From contig OY970265.1 of the NCBI GenBank assembly GCA_963715675.1, forward strand, positions 2,170,001 through 2,234,000: a DNA stretch of 64,000 bases, in the 5' to 3' direction. Shown one piece after another: positions 17,540 to 26,247 of the stretch. Numbering within the stretch: position 1 is the first letter of the stretch; the number at the start of each line of letters is the position of its first letter. The position numbers and the translations under genes were made by a program. Under the pieces are notes generated by a model. The model did not search any database and had not been told where the DNA came from. It saw only the letters and a program-made list of their open reading frames with translations. The DNA comes from DASVWZ01 sp963715675 (GTDB taxonomy: Bacteria; Acidobacteriota; Terriglobia; Terriglobales; Acidobacteriaceae).

Positions 17540-17681
17540 CCGGAACTCCGCCACGTTGTTGGTTGAAGTCTATCGTCAGCCGGAGCATGGGCGGCAGTGC
17601 CGATGGAGTTTCGGGCGCTGCTGCAAGCCACCTTCGCCGAGCTGAAGAATTGCCGCAAGAGTTAGCGGCAAGCCAATGCAA

Positions 17682-18080
17682 CTAAACGAGTTCGAGAAAT
17701 GGAGGAGCGCGGCCGCATTCCACCTTGAGAGGACGGGACGAAGGTGTAGAAACTCGAACTACCGGTGCGAGGCTGGAGGTTTCGCGGTGCGCCAGGGCCA
17801 TGCCGGCGGTCGTCAGCAGAGCCGGCACACTGGGGAACGGATTCCGCATCGAAGCGCCGGAGGCTTGCTTGAGGGCGCGGCGATTGGAGGCGGCATCCTC
17901 CATTTCAGGGCGCATGGCGTGCAAATCATCGGTCGCGGAAATGACCGGAAAAAGCAACGCCAGCAAACAGAAAAGCGCAATCAGATGGGCCCGCGACCTG
18001 GGGTCGTTTTGCCGGCGGCTCCATCGGCAAAATACCGACGCCGCCAACAACACCCACAACAGATTCAGTAGCAGTTCCAT
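17682..18080 (-). CDS. Small membrane protein heading the metal-efflux operon
   Basis: A 132-residue protein starting MELLLNLLWVLLAAS, with two predicted membrane helices (residues about 1-20 and 31-48) and a soluble tail. I do not recognise a named family. From memory, a protein that begins MELLLNLLW often precedes Czc/Cus-type genes in acidobacteria, so a part in metal resistance is plausible but unproven. The start is placed at the internal ATG 18080 rather than 18113, because the longer form would put a polar segment before the first helix and overlap the candidate operator. Confidence 0.6.
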   Translation of the reverse strand: MELLLNLLWVLLAASVFCRWSRRQNDPRSRAHLIALFCLLALLFPVISATDDLHAMRPEMEDAASNRRALKQASGASMRNPFPSVPALLTTAGMALAHRETSSLAPVVRVSTPSSRPLKVECGRAPPFLELV

Positions 18081-18114
18081 CAGCCATCCCGGTGTGCGGA
18101 ATTGTGCACACACC

Positions 18115-18133
18115 TGTGAGTCGTGATCTCACA
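18115..18133 (-). promoter_or_regulatory. Palindromic operator candidate upstream of the metal-efflux operon
   Basis: TGTGAG at 18115-18120 and CTCACA at 18128-18133 form a perfect 6-bp inverted repeat with a 7-base spacer, 35 bp before the ATG at 18080. A second palindrome, TGTGCACA, lies at 18103-18110. On the minus strand, TATGTTATTT just upstream could be a -10 region, which would suit a repressor site. Confidence 0.35.
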
Positions 18134-18195
18134 AATAACATAGCGGCCAACGCTGGTCAAACCTCCCGCACCAGCCAAACAGCCCTGTCCGACCG

Positions 18196-18235
18196 GGTTA
18201 CCAGACCAGTTAGTAACTTCGGTCACCTGACCGGT
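18196..18235 (+). promoter_or_regulatory. Two direct 15-mers upstream of the second pilin
   Basis: GGTTACCAGACCAGT (18196-18210) and GGTCACCTGACCGGT (18221-18235) agree at 12 of 15 positions and are 25 bp apart. The second contains the inverted repeat GGTCA-CC-TGACC. Further palindromes follow: CTTACCCCGGTAAG at 18236-18249 and AGCCC-ACAA-GGGCT at 18256-18269. Possible binding sites for a regulator of the pilin genes. Confidence 0.35.
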
Positions 18236-18343
18236 CTTACCCCGGTAAGCCAAAAAGCCCACAAGGGCTATATACACCCAGAGAAGGTTCGGGCAAGCTG
18301 GATGCAGGATCGCAGCAAAATCGAAGCACGGCAAGCAGCGATT

Positions 18344-18511
18344 ATGAAGAACATCTTGCATAGGATGTGTCTGGAAGAACAGGCCCAGGATGTCGCCGAA
18401 TACGCGGTGATGCTGGCGGTCATCCTGATCATTGTGGTGGGTACGATCCGCTTGATCGGCACCAACGCCAACAATATATTCTCGGGCGTGGCGAGCTCGA
18501 TTTCGATCTGA
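18344..18511 (+). CDS. Flp-type (type IVb) pilin, orphan copy 2
   Basis: A 55-residue Flp/Tad pilin, the same length as the copy at 5677 and very similar along the helix (AEYAVMLAVIL, then VVGTIRLIG and NANN). The residue before the expected cleavage point is alanine instead of glycine (EEQA / QDVAEY), while glutamate and tyrosine at +5 and +6 are kept. Prepilin peptidases normally want glycine there, though alanine is sometimes accepted. The frame is open upstream to 18092, but that part reads as non-coding and includes palindromes, so the ATG at 18344 is preferred. A shorter pilin-like gene follows 51 bp later. Confidence 0.85.
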   Translation: MKNILHRMCLEEQAQDVAEYAVMLAVILIIVVGTIRLIGTNANNIFSGVASSISI

Positions 18512-18562
18512 GTTCAAGCTGATCCATGTGGGCGCAACCTGAAGATGGTGGAGGCAATGCCT

Positions 18563-18691
18563 ATGAAACATGCCATGGAAAACAATCTGAGTTCCTTGCG
18601 GTTGATCGAATTCACGGAGTATGCGGTAGTGTTCGGAGTCGCCCTGGTCTTCGCCTTTGGGCTGCTCCGGCTGGTTGGGCTGGTCCGTTAA
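18563..18691 (+). CDS. Very short Flp-like protein, possible degenerate or accessory pilin
   Basis: A 42-residue protein with the Flp helix pattern IEFTEYAVVFGVALVF. The start at 18563 has GGTGGAGG eight bases upstream; an ATG at 18557 would be too close to it. Compared with the two other pilins it keeps the glutamate-tyrosine pair, but has leucine where the cleavage glycine should be, and it lacks the polar C-terminal tail (NANN...SS). It is therefore probably not processed like a normal pilin. It could be a membrane-retained minor subunit, a regulator of pilin pool size, or a decaying copy. It is likely cotranscribed with the pilin just upstream. Confidence 0.6.
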   Translation: MKHAMENNLSSLRLIEFTEYAVVFGVALVFAFGLLRLVGLVR

Positions 18692-18959
18692 CAGGTCCGA
18701 GGATGTAGTTCTCCTTGTTCACCCATTGTTGCTCCAGTCCGTGCCCGAATCGCGGGTTGATCGCGCGTTCTTCTCACCCCACGCCACCGTACCGCGGTTG
18801 AAAGAACCTACCCAAAACGACAGACTCGCGGATTGAGGGGAACCAAGAGGCTGGGTTCGCCGTACCGCCATGCGGCGAGGTTCCCACAAACACCCGACCC
18901 GGCTGTCCTGCATGGGTTATCATCTTCTGTTACGCCTATTTATGACTGAGGTGCTACCA

Positions 18960-20939
18960 ATGTCATCACGACAGAGGATGGTTGCGTGCTTGTTCGCCTC
19001 AATTCTGGCGCTACCAGTGATCGCTCAAGAACCGCCCTCCGCGCTCTCCATTCCTAACACAACTTCGGCGATCAACTCCTCAACCCCAATGTCACAACGG
19101 GTGGTGCACTACGAAATCGAAGCCAAATACGACCCGAAATCTCACACCTTGGACGCGACCGAAGTGCTGACCTACCACAACCTTACCGGCCGGGCCCAGG
19201 ACACGTTCCCCTTCCATCTGTACCTGAACGGCTTTCAACCAAAGGCGACGTGGATCAAGGAAACCAAGCGGGATGGTACACGTGACGTGACCTTTGAGAA
19301 ATGGGACAGCAAAAACTACGGCGCCGATGACATCAAGCGGTTTGAAGTGGTGGGACAAGGCGACTTGACCGCGCAGCTCCGGTTCATTCACCCCGACGAC
19401 GACAATCAGGACGACAAATCCGTCGTGCAGGTGCACCTGCTCAAACCCATTCCTCCCGACGGCTACGTGCAATTCAAGATCGCCTTTCGCGACCAGTTTC
19501 CTGAGACGCTGGAACGCACCGGGTGGAAGCGCGATTTTCTGCTTGCCGGGCAGTGGTTTCCCAAGGTTGGGGTGTGGTGGCATGGCGCCTGGAATTGCCA
19601 TCAGTTCCACGGCTCGACGGAATTCTTTGCCGATTTCGGTGTTTACGACGTGAAGATCACGGTACCGCAGAATGAGGTCGTGGGAGCGAGCGGCATCGAG
19701 GTCGGCAACGTCGACAATCCGGACGGAACCAAGACCGTCACCTACCACGCCGACGATATTCACGACTTCGCCTGGACTGCCAGCCCTCACTACAAGGTCT
19801 TCGTGGATCAGTTTGACGGCAGCATGGGCCCGGTCAAGATGAACATCATGATGCAACCCGCGCGGCTGAATCAGGAAGAGCGGCATGCGCGTATTTTGAA
19901 GCAGACGCTTGATCATTTCGAGCGCTGGTACGGTCCCTACCCGTACAAAACCTTGACCTTGGTGGATCCCGAGCGGGATTCCGCCGCGGAAGGAATGGAA
20001 TACCCGACGTTCATTACCGGCGGCACTGCCTGGTGGATGCCGAAAGGCCTTTACTTGCCGGAGGAGGTCGTCGAGCACGAATTTGGACACCAGTATTGGT
20101 ACGGAATGGTCGCCACCAACGAGTTCGAAGACGCGTGGATGGACGAAGGAATCAACAGCTATACCGAAGTTAAAGTCCTGGATGACATCCTGAAACCGCG
20201 CACTTCGGTGATGAATCAGTGGGGCATGGTGGCGGGCGAGCGGGAGTTGCAGAGAGGTTCCTACGCCTTCGTGGCCGACCTCGACCCTATCACCCGCAAC
20301 GGCTGGGAGTATGCGAACTATAACTCGTACAGCGGCGTCACCTATGGGAAAACCGCAGCCACACTGCTCACCCTGGAGGCGGTCATCGGGGAAGAGACCT
20401 TGCAACGGGCGATGCATGTCTATTTCATGCGCTACCGTTTCACCCATCCAACAAAAGAAGACTTCTTGACAACCATCGAGGAAGTCTCCGGCCAAAACCT
20501 GCGCTGGTATTTCAATCAGGCGGTGTACGGTACGCCGGTTCTGGATTATGAAGTGCTCAAGGTGAAATCCATTCCCGTGGATTGGTACAAGGATAACCTC
20601 AAGGAGAAAAAGGGCGAGACCGAATATCAGTCCGAGGTACAGATTCACCGCAAGGGAGAGTTCGTTCTGCCGGTCGAGATCGAAGTCATTTTCGATAACG
20701 GCGACAGAGTCCGGGAACGCTGGGACGGACAAGACCGATGGATCCGTTACACCTACCAGAAGAAAGCCAAGGTGGTGTCCGTCGAGATCGATCCCGACCA
20801 CAAAATCTGTATCGACCGCAACTACCTCAACAACAGCTATGTAGTGGAAGCCAATGGTAAAGCCACATCCAAGTTGAACAACTTTTGGATTTTCATCACA
20901 CAATTCTTTGGCCAGCTTCTCGCAGGCTGGATGGTATAA
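18960..20939 (+). CDS. Exported M1-family metallopeptidase
   Basis: A 659-residue zinc aminopeptidase-type protein. The start is the ATG at 18960, with GAGGTG six bases upstream; earlier in-frame ATGs would spoil the signal peptide (VACLFASILALPVIAQ). The N-terminal beta domain is followed by GMEYPTF, which replaces the exopeptidase motif GAMEN, and by the zinc site H373-E-F-G-H377 with the third ligand E396 in DAWMDEGINSY. M1 enzymes of this layout remove residues from peptide N-termini in the periplasm or outside the cell. A membrane-protein gene follows 13 bp later. Confidence 0.92.
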   Translation: MSSRQRMVACLFASILALPVIAQEPPSALSIPNTTSAINSSTPMSQRVVHYEIEAKYDPKSHTLDATEVLTYHNLTGRAQDTFPFHLYLNGFQPKATWIKETKRDGTRDVTFEKWDSKNYGADDIKRFEVVGQGDLTAQLRFIHPDDDNQDDKSVVQVHLLKPIPPDGYVQFKIAFRDQFPETLERTGWKRDFLLAGQWFPKVGVWWHGAWNCHQFHGSTEFFADFGVYDVKITVPQNEVVGASGIEVGNVDNPDGTKTVTYHADDIHDFAWTASPHYKVFVDQFDGSMGPVKMNIMMQPARLNQEERHARILKQTLDHFERWYGPYPYKTLTLVDPERDSAAEGMEYPTFITGGTAWWMPKGLYLPEEVVEHEFGHQYWYGMVATNEFEDAWMDEGINSYTEVKVLDDILKPRTSVMNQWGMVAGERELQRGSYAFVADLDPITRNGWEYANYNSYSGVTYGKTAATLLTLEAVIGEETLQRAMHVYFMRYRFTHPTKEDFLTTIEEVSGQNLRWYFNQAVYGTPVLDYEVLKVKSIPVDWYKDNLKEKKGETEYQSEVQIHRKGEFVLPVEIEVIFDNGDRVRERWDGQDRWIRYTYQKKAKVVSVEIDPDHKICIDRNYLNNSYVVEANGKATSKLNNFWIFITQFFGQLLAGWMV

Positions 20940-20952
20940 GGGAAAATCGCGT

Positions 20953-21894
20953 ATGACCGAGAAACCAAACATCCTTTCCAATGGCATGGCCATCGTCCGC
21001 AAAAGCAAACGATATGTTATCTGGTTCTATCTGCTGAATCTGACACTGGCCTGGATAGGCACCGGGACGTTCCGCCAGCAGGCCAGTTCGGTCCTGGATC
21101 ACAGCCTTTATTCAAATGGCCTGCTACAGAGCTTCGACTATGGTGTGTTCGTCGAAATGGTGACACGGCCGGAGTTCGGCCCGACCCGCGCTACAACCGC
21201 CAGTGCTGGCGTGTTTGCCGGGATTTTCCTTCTGCTCACTATGATCTTCTTGCCGGGAGTGTTTCTGGGCTACGCTTCCGACCATCGCATCTCACGGGAC
21301 GAGTTCTTCCGCACCTGCGGAAGGAACCTATGGCGGTTCGTGCGCCTGACCATTTTGTTTGGGATCATTGGCGGCATCGTCGCCGGAGTGCTGTTTGGCA
21401 TCCAGCACGGGCTCATCAAAGCGGCCAGTACAACCTCCTACGAGACGTTGCCTTTCTACGTGCAGCTCACGAGTTTGGCGGTCATTTTCCTGATCATGAC
21501 GGCCATTCGGATCTGGTTCGATCTGGCCGAGACCGACGTGGTGATTGCTGACCAGAGTGCGGTGCGCAAGTCGGTGGGCATGGCCTACCGCCAGGCCCGG
21601 GAGAGCTTCGTCAGCTTGCTCGGGAGCTACGTCGCAATTGCCGTTGTCGGAGCAGCGGTTCTGGCCCTGGGAATCTGGCTGTGGTATACGTTCGTGCCTC
21701 CGGCCAGCGTACTCGGGGCATTCCTCGTCAGCCAGGCAATCTTGTTCTCGCTGCTGGCGGTGCGATTCTGGCAGCGCGCCACCGTGGTGGCGTTCTACAA
21801 CCAAAGCGCACTGGAGCAGACTGCGGTCCTCCCGCCGGTCGCAGCCTTGGAGCCTCTTCCCGCCCCAGTAGCGCCGCAACCAGCCGGGACGTAA
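20953..21894 (+). CDS. Six-helix membrane protein of unknown function
   Basis: A 313-residue protein with about six membrane helices (for example AGIFLLLTMIFLPGVFLGY and YVAIAVVGAAVLALGIWLWY) and a short proline-rich C-terminus. I do not recognise the family. The start at 20953 (MTEKPNIL) begins after the peptidase stop, while an earlier in-frame codon would overlap it. The tight spacing after the M1 peptidase suggests cotranscription, perhaps a membrane partner or simply a neighbouring gene. Confidence 0.8.
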   Translation: MTEKPNILSNGMAIVRKSKRYVIWFYLLNLTLAWIGTGTFRQQASSVLDHSLYSNGLLQSFDYGVFVEMVTRPEFGPTRATTASAGVFAGIFLLLTMIFLPGVFLGYASDHRISRDEFFRTCGRNLWRFVRLTILFGIIGGIVAGVLFGIQHGLIKAASTTSYETLPFYVQLTSLAVIFLIMTAIRIWFDLAETDVVIADQSAVRKSVGMAYRQARESFVSLLGSYVAIAVVGAAVLALGIWLWYTFVPPASVLGAFLVSQAILFSLLAVRFWQRATVVAFYNQSALEQTAVLPPVAALEPLPAPVAPQPAGT

Positions 21895-22143
21895 ACGCCT
21901 CGCGCTTTCGAGGGTGAAACCCGAGACACGCGCAGAGGGTGGGACTGCGCTGCAAGTGATCTTGTAATGTAGATCCCCCGCCGGTCCTCGCCAACGTCAG
22001 GCGGAAACTGCTCAATGCTTGTTCCCCCCTGCGTGCAAATATTAACGTCATATTCACATCCGCGTCACATACTACTCCTAGAATCCGGGGTTCTCTCAAA
22101 ACAAAAAATACGAGCTCTTTGAGCCCTGATCACCGGCTGGAAC

Positions 22144-22160
22144 GAGCTCCCAAGGAGCTC
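22144..22160 (+). promoter_or_regulatory. Hairpin enclosing the ribosome binding site of the TonB receptor
   Basis: GAGCTCC (22144-22150) pairs perfectly with GGAGCTC (22154-22160) across a CAA loop. The second arm contains the AAGGAG ribosome binding site and ends two bases before the ATG at 22163. A third GAGCTC at 22112-22117 could pair instead, giving an alternative fold. Confidence 0.5.
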
Positions 22161-22162
22161 CC

Positions 22163-25024
22163 ATGCTGCCGCCAGGACTGTCTATCCAAACTGCAAGGCG
22201 ACGCGCCGTTTTGTTGGCGAGCGTCGGATTGCTGTTTATCGTGCACCTCAGTTCTGTAACTGGCTTTGCCCAAAGCGCGAAAGGCACGATTAGCGGCCGC
22301 GCCGTGGACACAGCCGGCGCCGTGCTTCAGGGGGCTCGAGTAGAGCTGCCTGTAGCCGCCCTATCCACCGTGTCCAACGAGCAAGGCGAATTCAGTTTCA
22401 GCGGCATGGCACCGGGGAGCTATAAGCTCACGATTTCATTCGTCGGGTTTTCCACTTTTGTCGGCGACGTCACTGTGAAGGCGGGACAGGTGACGCGGAT
22501 TGAAGCAACTCTGGAGGTGGCTACGAAGAACGAAGAAATCATGGTCACCGGGGACCTGCCCCACGGCGAAGCCGAAGCCATCAACCGCCAGCGCACTGCG
22601 GACAACATTATTAATGTGCTGCCTTCCGACGTCATCCGAAGCTTGCCCAACGCAAATGTCGCGGATGCGGTAGGCCGGTTGCCCGGCGTGACTCTGGAGC
22701 GGGACGAGGGGGAAGGCAAGTACGTCCAGATTCGAGGCACCGAGCCTCGTCTGAACAATGTAACCATAGACGGAGTGAACGTTCCTGCGCCGGAAGACAA
22801 CGTGCGCCAGGTGAAACTGGACACCATCCCGTCGGGAATCGTGGAGGCGGTGGAAGTGAACAAAACGCTGTCCGCCAATCAGGACGCCGATGCCATCGGG
22901 GGAACCGTGAATCTGCGCACCAAAACCGCCGGCGAACTGCCCACGCTGACCATCGAAGGCATTGGCGGATTTACTCCTATTGTTAACACCCGTTATGTTG
23001 GCGAAGTGACCGGAACCGTGGGCCAGCGTTTCGGCGCCCAAAAGCGATTGGGTGCGCTATTTTCCGGGAGCTACGATTACAACGGCCGCGGAATCGACGA
23101 CATTGAGCCTCAGCCCGACCCAGGTCATTTGATTCCCTACTACGACAGCCTGGATCTGCGCGAGTACCGGTACAAGCGCAGGCGCTATGGCTTTGGCGGT
23201 TCACTCGACTACAAACTCTCGGACATCTCAGGGCTTTTCCTTCGCTATTTTGACTCTGATTTCAAAGATTATGGTGATAAGTGGGTCTACAGCCTGAACG
23301 ATGGGGATGTTCCAAAATTCACCACTTCCAGTCGTCTGCCGGATTATGGAATCGCCAGTTTGGCGATTGGCGGCAAGCATGTTTTCAGCAGTTCGTGGTT
23401 AAGCTGGGAGCTCTCGGCTGCTCGGTCACGCCAATTGGCAGCCGCCGGAAACCCCGGAGCAACTTTCAAATACCTGGGCAATACCATCTGCAACTACGAT
23501 CAATCTGCCACGACCAACATACACTTGCCCCAGTTCAACCCGGCTTGCGACGCGCCGGGCTCGCCAATCCTGGATCCGAGCCAATATTACTTCAACGAGT
23601 TCGACAGCACTTCCGGAGAAACCTCGCAAGTGAACCTGCAGGGTGCGGTGTCGGTGGGCAAGAACTACCAAGTCGGTTCACACTCCGCCACATTTGAGTT
23701 CGGCTTCAAAGTACGCAATGCGCACAAAGGGCAGGATGCTTTCTCGGGCGTCTATGACAACGTCGGCAACTACGGCAATACGGGCAATCCGCCCCTGATG
23801 AACCAGTTCCTGAGCGGCTTCCGTAATTCCAGCTACTACTCTGGAGCCTACAACCTCGGGCCGGTCACCGATTACAACAAGATCACGGCCTTTTTCAACG
23901 CCAACCCCCAGTTGTTTCCACTCGATGTGCCAGCGACAATCTTCGGTTCCGCTTCCAGTAACTTCGATTTAACCGAACGAGTTTCCGCGGGCTACGCAAT
24001 GAATACGATCGAATTCGGGCGTTTTCGTCTGCAGACCGGCTTGCGCATCGAGGCGACGCAATTGAACATACTTGGTTATGTGGTGACCAACACCACCGAT
24101 AGCCAGGGCAATCCTCTCGCAATCGTTACGCCACAGCCGGCGAGCTCATGGTATTGGGATCCCTTGCCGAGCATTCAGTTGCGCTACTCTCTGGCCGCGA
24201 ACTCGGACATTCGCGCGGTTTACGGGCGCGGAATCTCGCGTCCGAATCCTTACGATCTGGTACCCTACGTGACCAAAGACGACACCACAAACCCCCTCAG
24301 CATCGGTGTCGGCAATCCCACCCTGAAGCCGGAGCACGCCAACAGCTACGACTTGCTCTTCGAGCAGTATTTGAAACCGTTTGGCTTGCTGCAAGCTGGC
24401 TTCTTCTATAAACAGCTCAGCGATCCGATCTACTACGTCAACAACCCGCTGGTCCCGGCCGGCCAGCCATACGCCGGTGATCAGCTCGCTTCAATTATCA
24501 ACGGCTCCAGTGCGCAGCTGTATGGTTTTGAGGCGGCTTACATTCAGCACCTCGGTTTTTTGCCGGGAGCTTTGAGCGGGATCGGGATCTCGGCAAACTA
24601 CAGCTGGACGGGGTCGAACGCCGGCCATTTGCCGCTTCGCCCGGACACGCCAGCGTTGCAGCGTCAGGCTCCGAGTACCTGGAACTTCAGCCCCACCTAT
24701 GATCGCGGACGACTCTCGGCGCGGCTCGGTATGACCTATAATAGCGCGAGCATTTTCCAGTATCAGTACACCACTGCGCTGGACACGGCCAATCTGGGGA
24801 CCCGCGGTCCGGCCGGTGACAACTACCTCTACTCACACCTGCAAGTGGACGCGCAGGCCAGCTTCCGCGTGCGGAAAGATCTCTCGGTTCTGGTCCAGGG
24901 TTTGAACTTGACGAATGAAGTTTTCGGTTTCTACAACGGCAGCCCGCAGTATGTCGTACAGCGCGAGTACTACAAATCCACTTATACGTTCGGCCTACGC
25001 TGGCAACCACGCCGGGAGGATTAA
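22163..25024 (+). CDS. TonB-dependent outer-membrane receptor with carboxypeptidase-regulatory-like N-domain
   Basis: A 953-residue receptor. After the signal peptide (ending VTGFAQ), residues about 38-125 form a carboxypeptidase-regulatory-like beta domain (GTISGRAVDTAGAVLQGARV). The plug follows, with LPNANVADAVGRLPGVTLER, YVQIRGTEPRLNNVTIDG and DADAIGGTVNLRT, all typical of TonB-dependent receptors. The rest is a 22-strand-type barrel that includes GRGISRPNPYDLVPYV and ends YTFGLRWQPRRED. The substrate is unknown; the two genes that follow encode a secreted beta-propeller and a phosphatase-like protein, so an organic phosphate compound is one guess. The start has AAGGAG upstream, inside a hairpin. 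Confidence 0.93.
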   Translation: MLPPGLSIQTARRRAVLLASVGLLFIVHLSSVTGFAQSAKGTISGRAVDTAGAVLQGARVELPVAALSTVSNEQGEFSFSGMAPGSYKLTISFVGFSTFVGDVTVKAGQVTRIEATLEVATKNEEIMVTGDLPHGEAEAINRQRTADNIINVLPSDVIRSLPNANVADAVGRLPGVTLERDEGEGKYVQIRGTEPRLNNVTIDGVNVPAPEDNVRQVKLDTIPSGIVEAVEVNKTLSANQDADAIGGTVNLRTKTAGELPTLTIEGIGGFTPIVNTRYVGEVTGTVGQRFGAQKRLGALFSGSYDYNGRGIDDIEPQPDPGHLIPYYDSLDLREYRYKRRRYGFGGSLDYKLSDISGLFLRYFDSDFKDYGDKWVYSLNDGDVPKFTTSSRLPDYGIASLAIGGKHVFSSSWLSWELSAARSRQLAAAGNPGATFKYLGNTICNYDQSATTNIHLPQFNPACDAPGSPILDPSQYYFNEFDSTSGETSQVNLQGAVSVGKNYQVGSHSATFEFGFKVRNAHKGQDAFSGVYDNVGNYGNTGNPPLMNQFLSGFRNSSYYSGAYNLGPVTDYNKITAFFNANPQLFPLDVPATIFGSASSNFDLTERVSAGYAMNTIEFGRFRLQTGLRIEATQLNILGYVVTNTTDSQGNPLAIVTPQPASSWYWDPLPSIQLRYSLAANSDIRAVYGRGISRPNPYDLVPYVTKDDTTNPLSIGVGNPTLKPEHANSYDLLFEQYLKPFGLLQAGFFYKQLSDPIYYVNNPLVPAGQPYAGDQLASIINGSSAQLYGFEAAYIQHLGFLPGALSGIGISANYSWTGSNAGHLPLRPDTPALQRQAPSTWNFSPTYDRGRLSARLGMTYNSASIFQYQYTTALDTANLGTRGPAGDNYLYSHLQVDAQASFRVRKDLSVLVQGLNLTNEVFGFYNGSPQYVVQREYYKSTYTFGLRWQPRRED

Positions 25025-25242
25025 AAGCGATTCTGGATCGAAACTCACGTAGCTCTGAGGGCCCATGGACTGACAGTGGATGGCACCGGCAACCGAAATA
25101 GATGTTGCGAAAAGGGCTGGCCCATGCTGCTTGCGTTTTGCGTTCTAAACCTCAGGCCGGCCGGAATTCAGGTTGGCTTCCGGTTGGTAGAATTACCCTG
25201 CCTGCATGGCAGTCAATCAAGGTTTGTCGAAAGGATCGGTCT

Positions 25243-26238
25243 ATGAAAGTCCTGTTTCCCACGATTGCTCGCAGACTGCTGCGGTTTTCCGTCGTCATTG
25301 TTGTAGGCGCAGCTCTATGCCTATCCGCGTCCGCGCAGAGCGGGTACAAAATCATCAAGAAAATCCCTATTCCCGGCCAGGGGGGATGGGACTACCTCAC
25401 GGTGGATGAAGGCAATCGACGGTTGTATGTTTCCCACGGCACCCAGGTAGAAGTTCTCGATGTGGATTCGCTGGAGATCGTGGGCAAGATTCCGAACACT
25501 CCCGGCGTACACGGCATTGCCATCGCTCCGGAGCCGGGTCGCGGATTTGTGAGCAATGGCCAGGCTTCGACGGTCACCATCTTCGATTTGAAGAGTCTGA
25601 AGACTCTGGGCGAAGTTCCAACCGGGAAAAAGCCGGACGGGATCATCTACGATCCGGCGACGGCGCGGGTTTTTGCGTTTAACGGAGCGAGCAACAGTGC
25701 CACGGTGATTGAGGCGGCGGATGGCAAGGTCGCCGGAACCGTCGATCTGGGGGGCGGCCCTGAATTCGCGGCGGCGGACGGCGCCGGATATGTATTTAAC
25801 AATCTGGAAGATGAAAGCCAGGTCTTGAAGATCGACTCGCGCAAACTCAAAGTCGATCAGCGCTGGCCCGCGGCGCCCTGTGAGTCGCCCAGCAGTATGG
25901 CGATTGACCGCGCCAACCACCGGCTGTTTGTGGGCTGCAGAAGCCACGTAATGGCCGTCGTCGATACGGAATCTGGTAAGGTGATTACGACGCTGCCCAT
26001 CGGAGACCATGTCGATGCCAGCGCATACGATCCCGAGACCAAGCTTGTTTTTGACTCCTGTGGCGACGGAACGCTGGCCGTGTTTCATCAGGACAGCGCT
26101 GACAAATATTCGCTCGTCGAAACTGTGAAGACTGCCCCTAGGGCAAAAACCATGGCTCTGGATTCAAAGACCCATCGCGTATTTCTTTCGACGGCGGAAG
26201 ATGGACAATTCGAAGTCTTGGTTCTGGAGAAAAACTAG
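25243..26238 (+). CDS. Secreted YncE-like beta-propeller protein
   Basis: A 331-residue protein with a clear signal peptide (LLRFSVVIVVGAALCLSASAQ) and seven-bladed YVTN-type propeller repeats, visible as LYVSHGTQVEVLDVDSLEIV, TVTIFDLKSLKTLGEVPTG, SNSATVIEAADGKVAGTVDL and so on. Such proteins bind surfaces, cofactors or partner proteins; no catalytic residues can be named. The ATG at 25243 has GAAAGGAT upstream, so the longer open frame was not used. It is 9 bp before the metallophosphoesterase, so the two are almost certainly cotranscribed. Confidence 0.85.
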   Translation: MKVLFPTIARRLLRFSVVIVVGAALCLSASAQSGYKIIKKIPIPGQGGWDYLTVDEGNRRLYVSHGTQVEVLDVDSLEIVGKIPNTPGVHGIAIAPEPGRGFVSNGQASTVTIFDLKSLKTLGEVPTGKKPDGIIYDPATARVFAFNGASNSATVIEAADGKVAGTVDLGGGPEFAAADGAGYVFNNLEDESQVLKIDSRKLKVDQRWPAAPCESPSSMAIDRANHRLFVGCRSHVMAVVDTESGKVITTLPIGDHVDASAYDPETKLVFDSCGDGTLAVFHQDSADKYSLVETVKTAPRAKTMALDSKTHRVFLSTAEDGQFEVLVLEKN

Positions 26239-26247
26239 GCAATCTCT

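Noticed and set aside
19092..21008. A 638-codon minus-strand frame opposite the M1 peptidase
   Set aside because: Shadow of a gene with complete zinc-site motifs.
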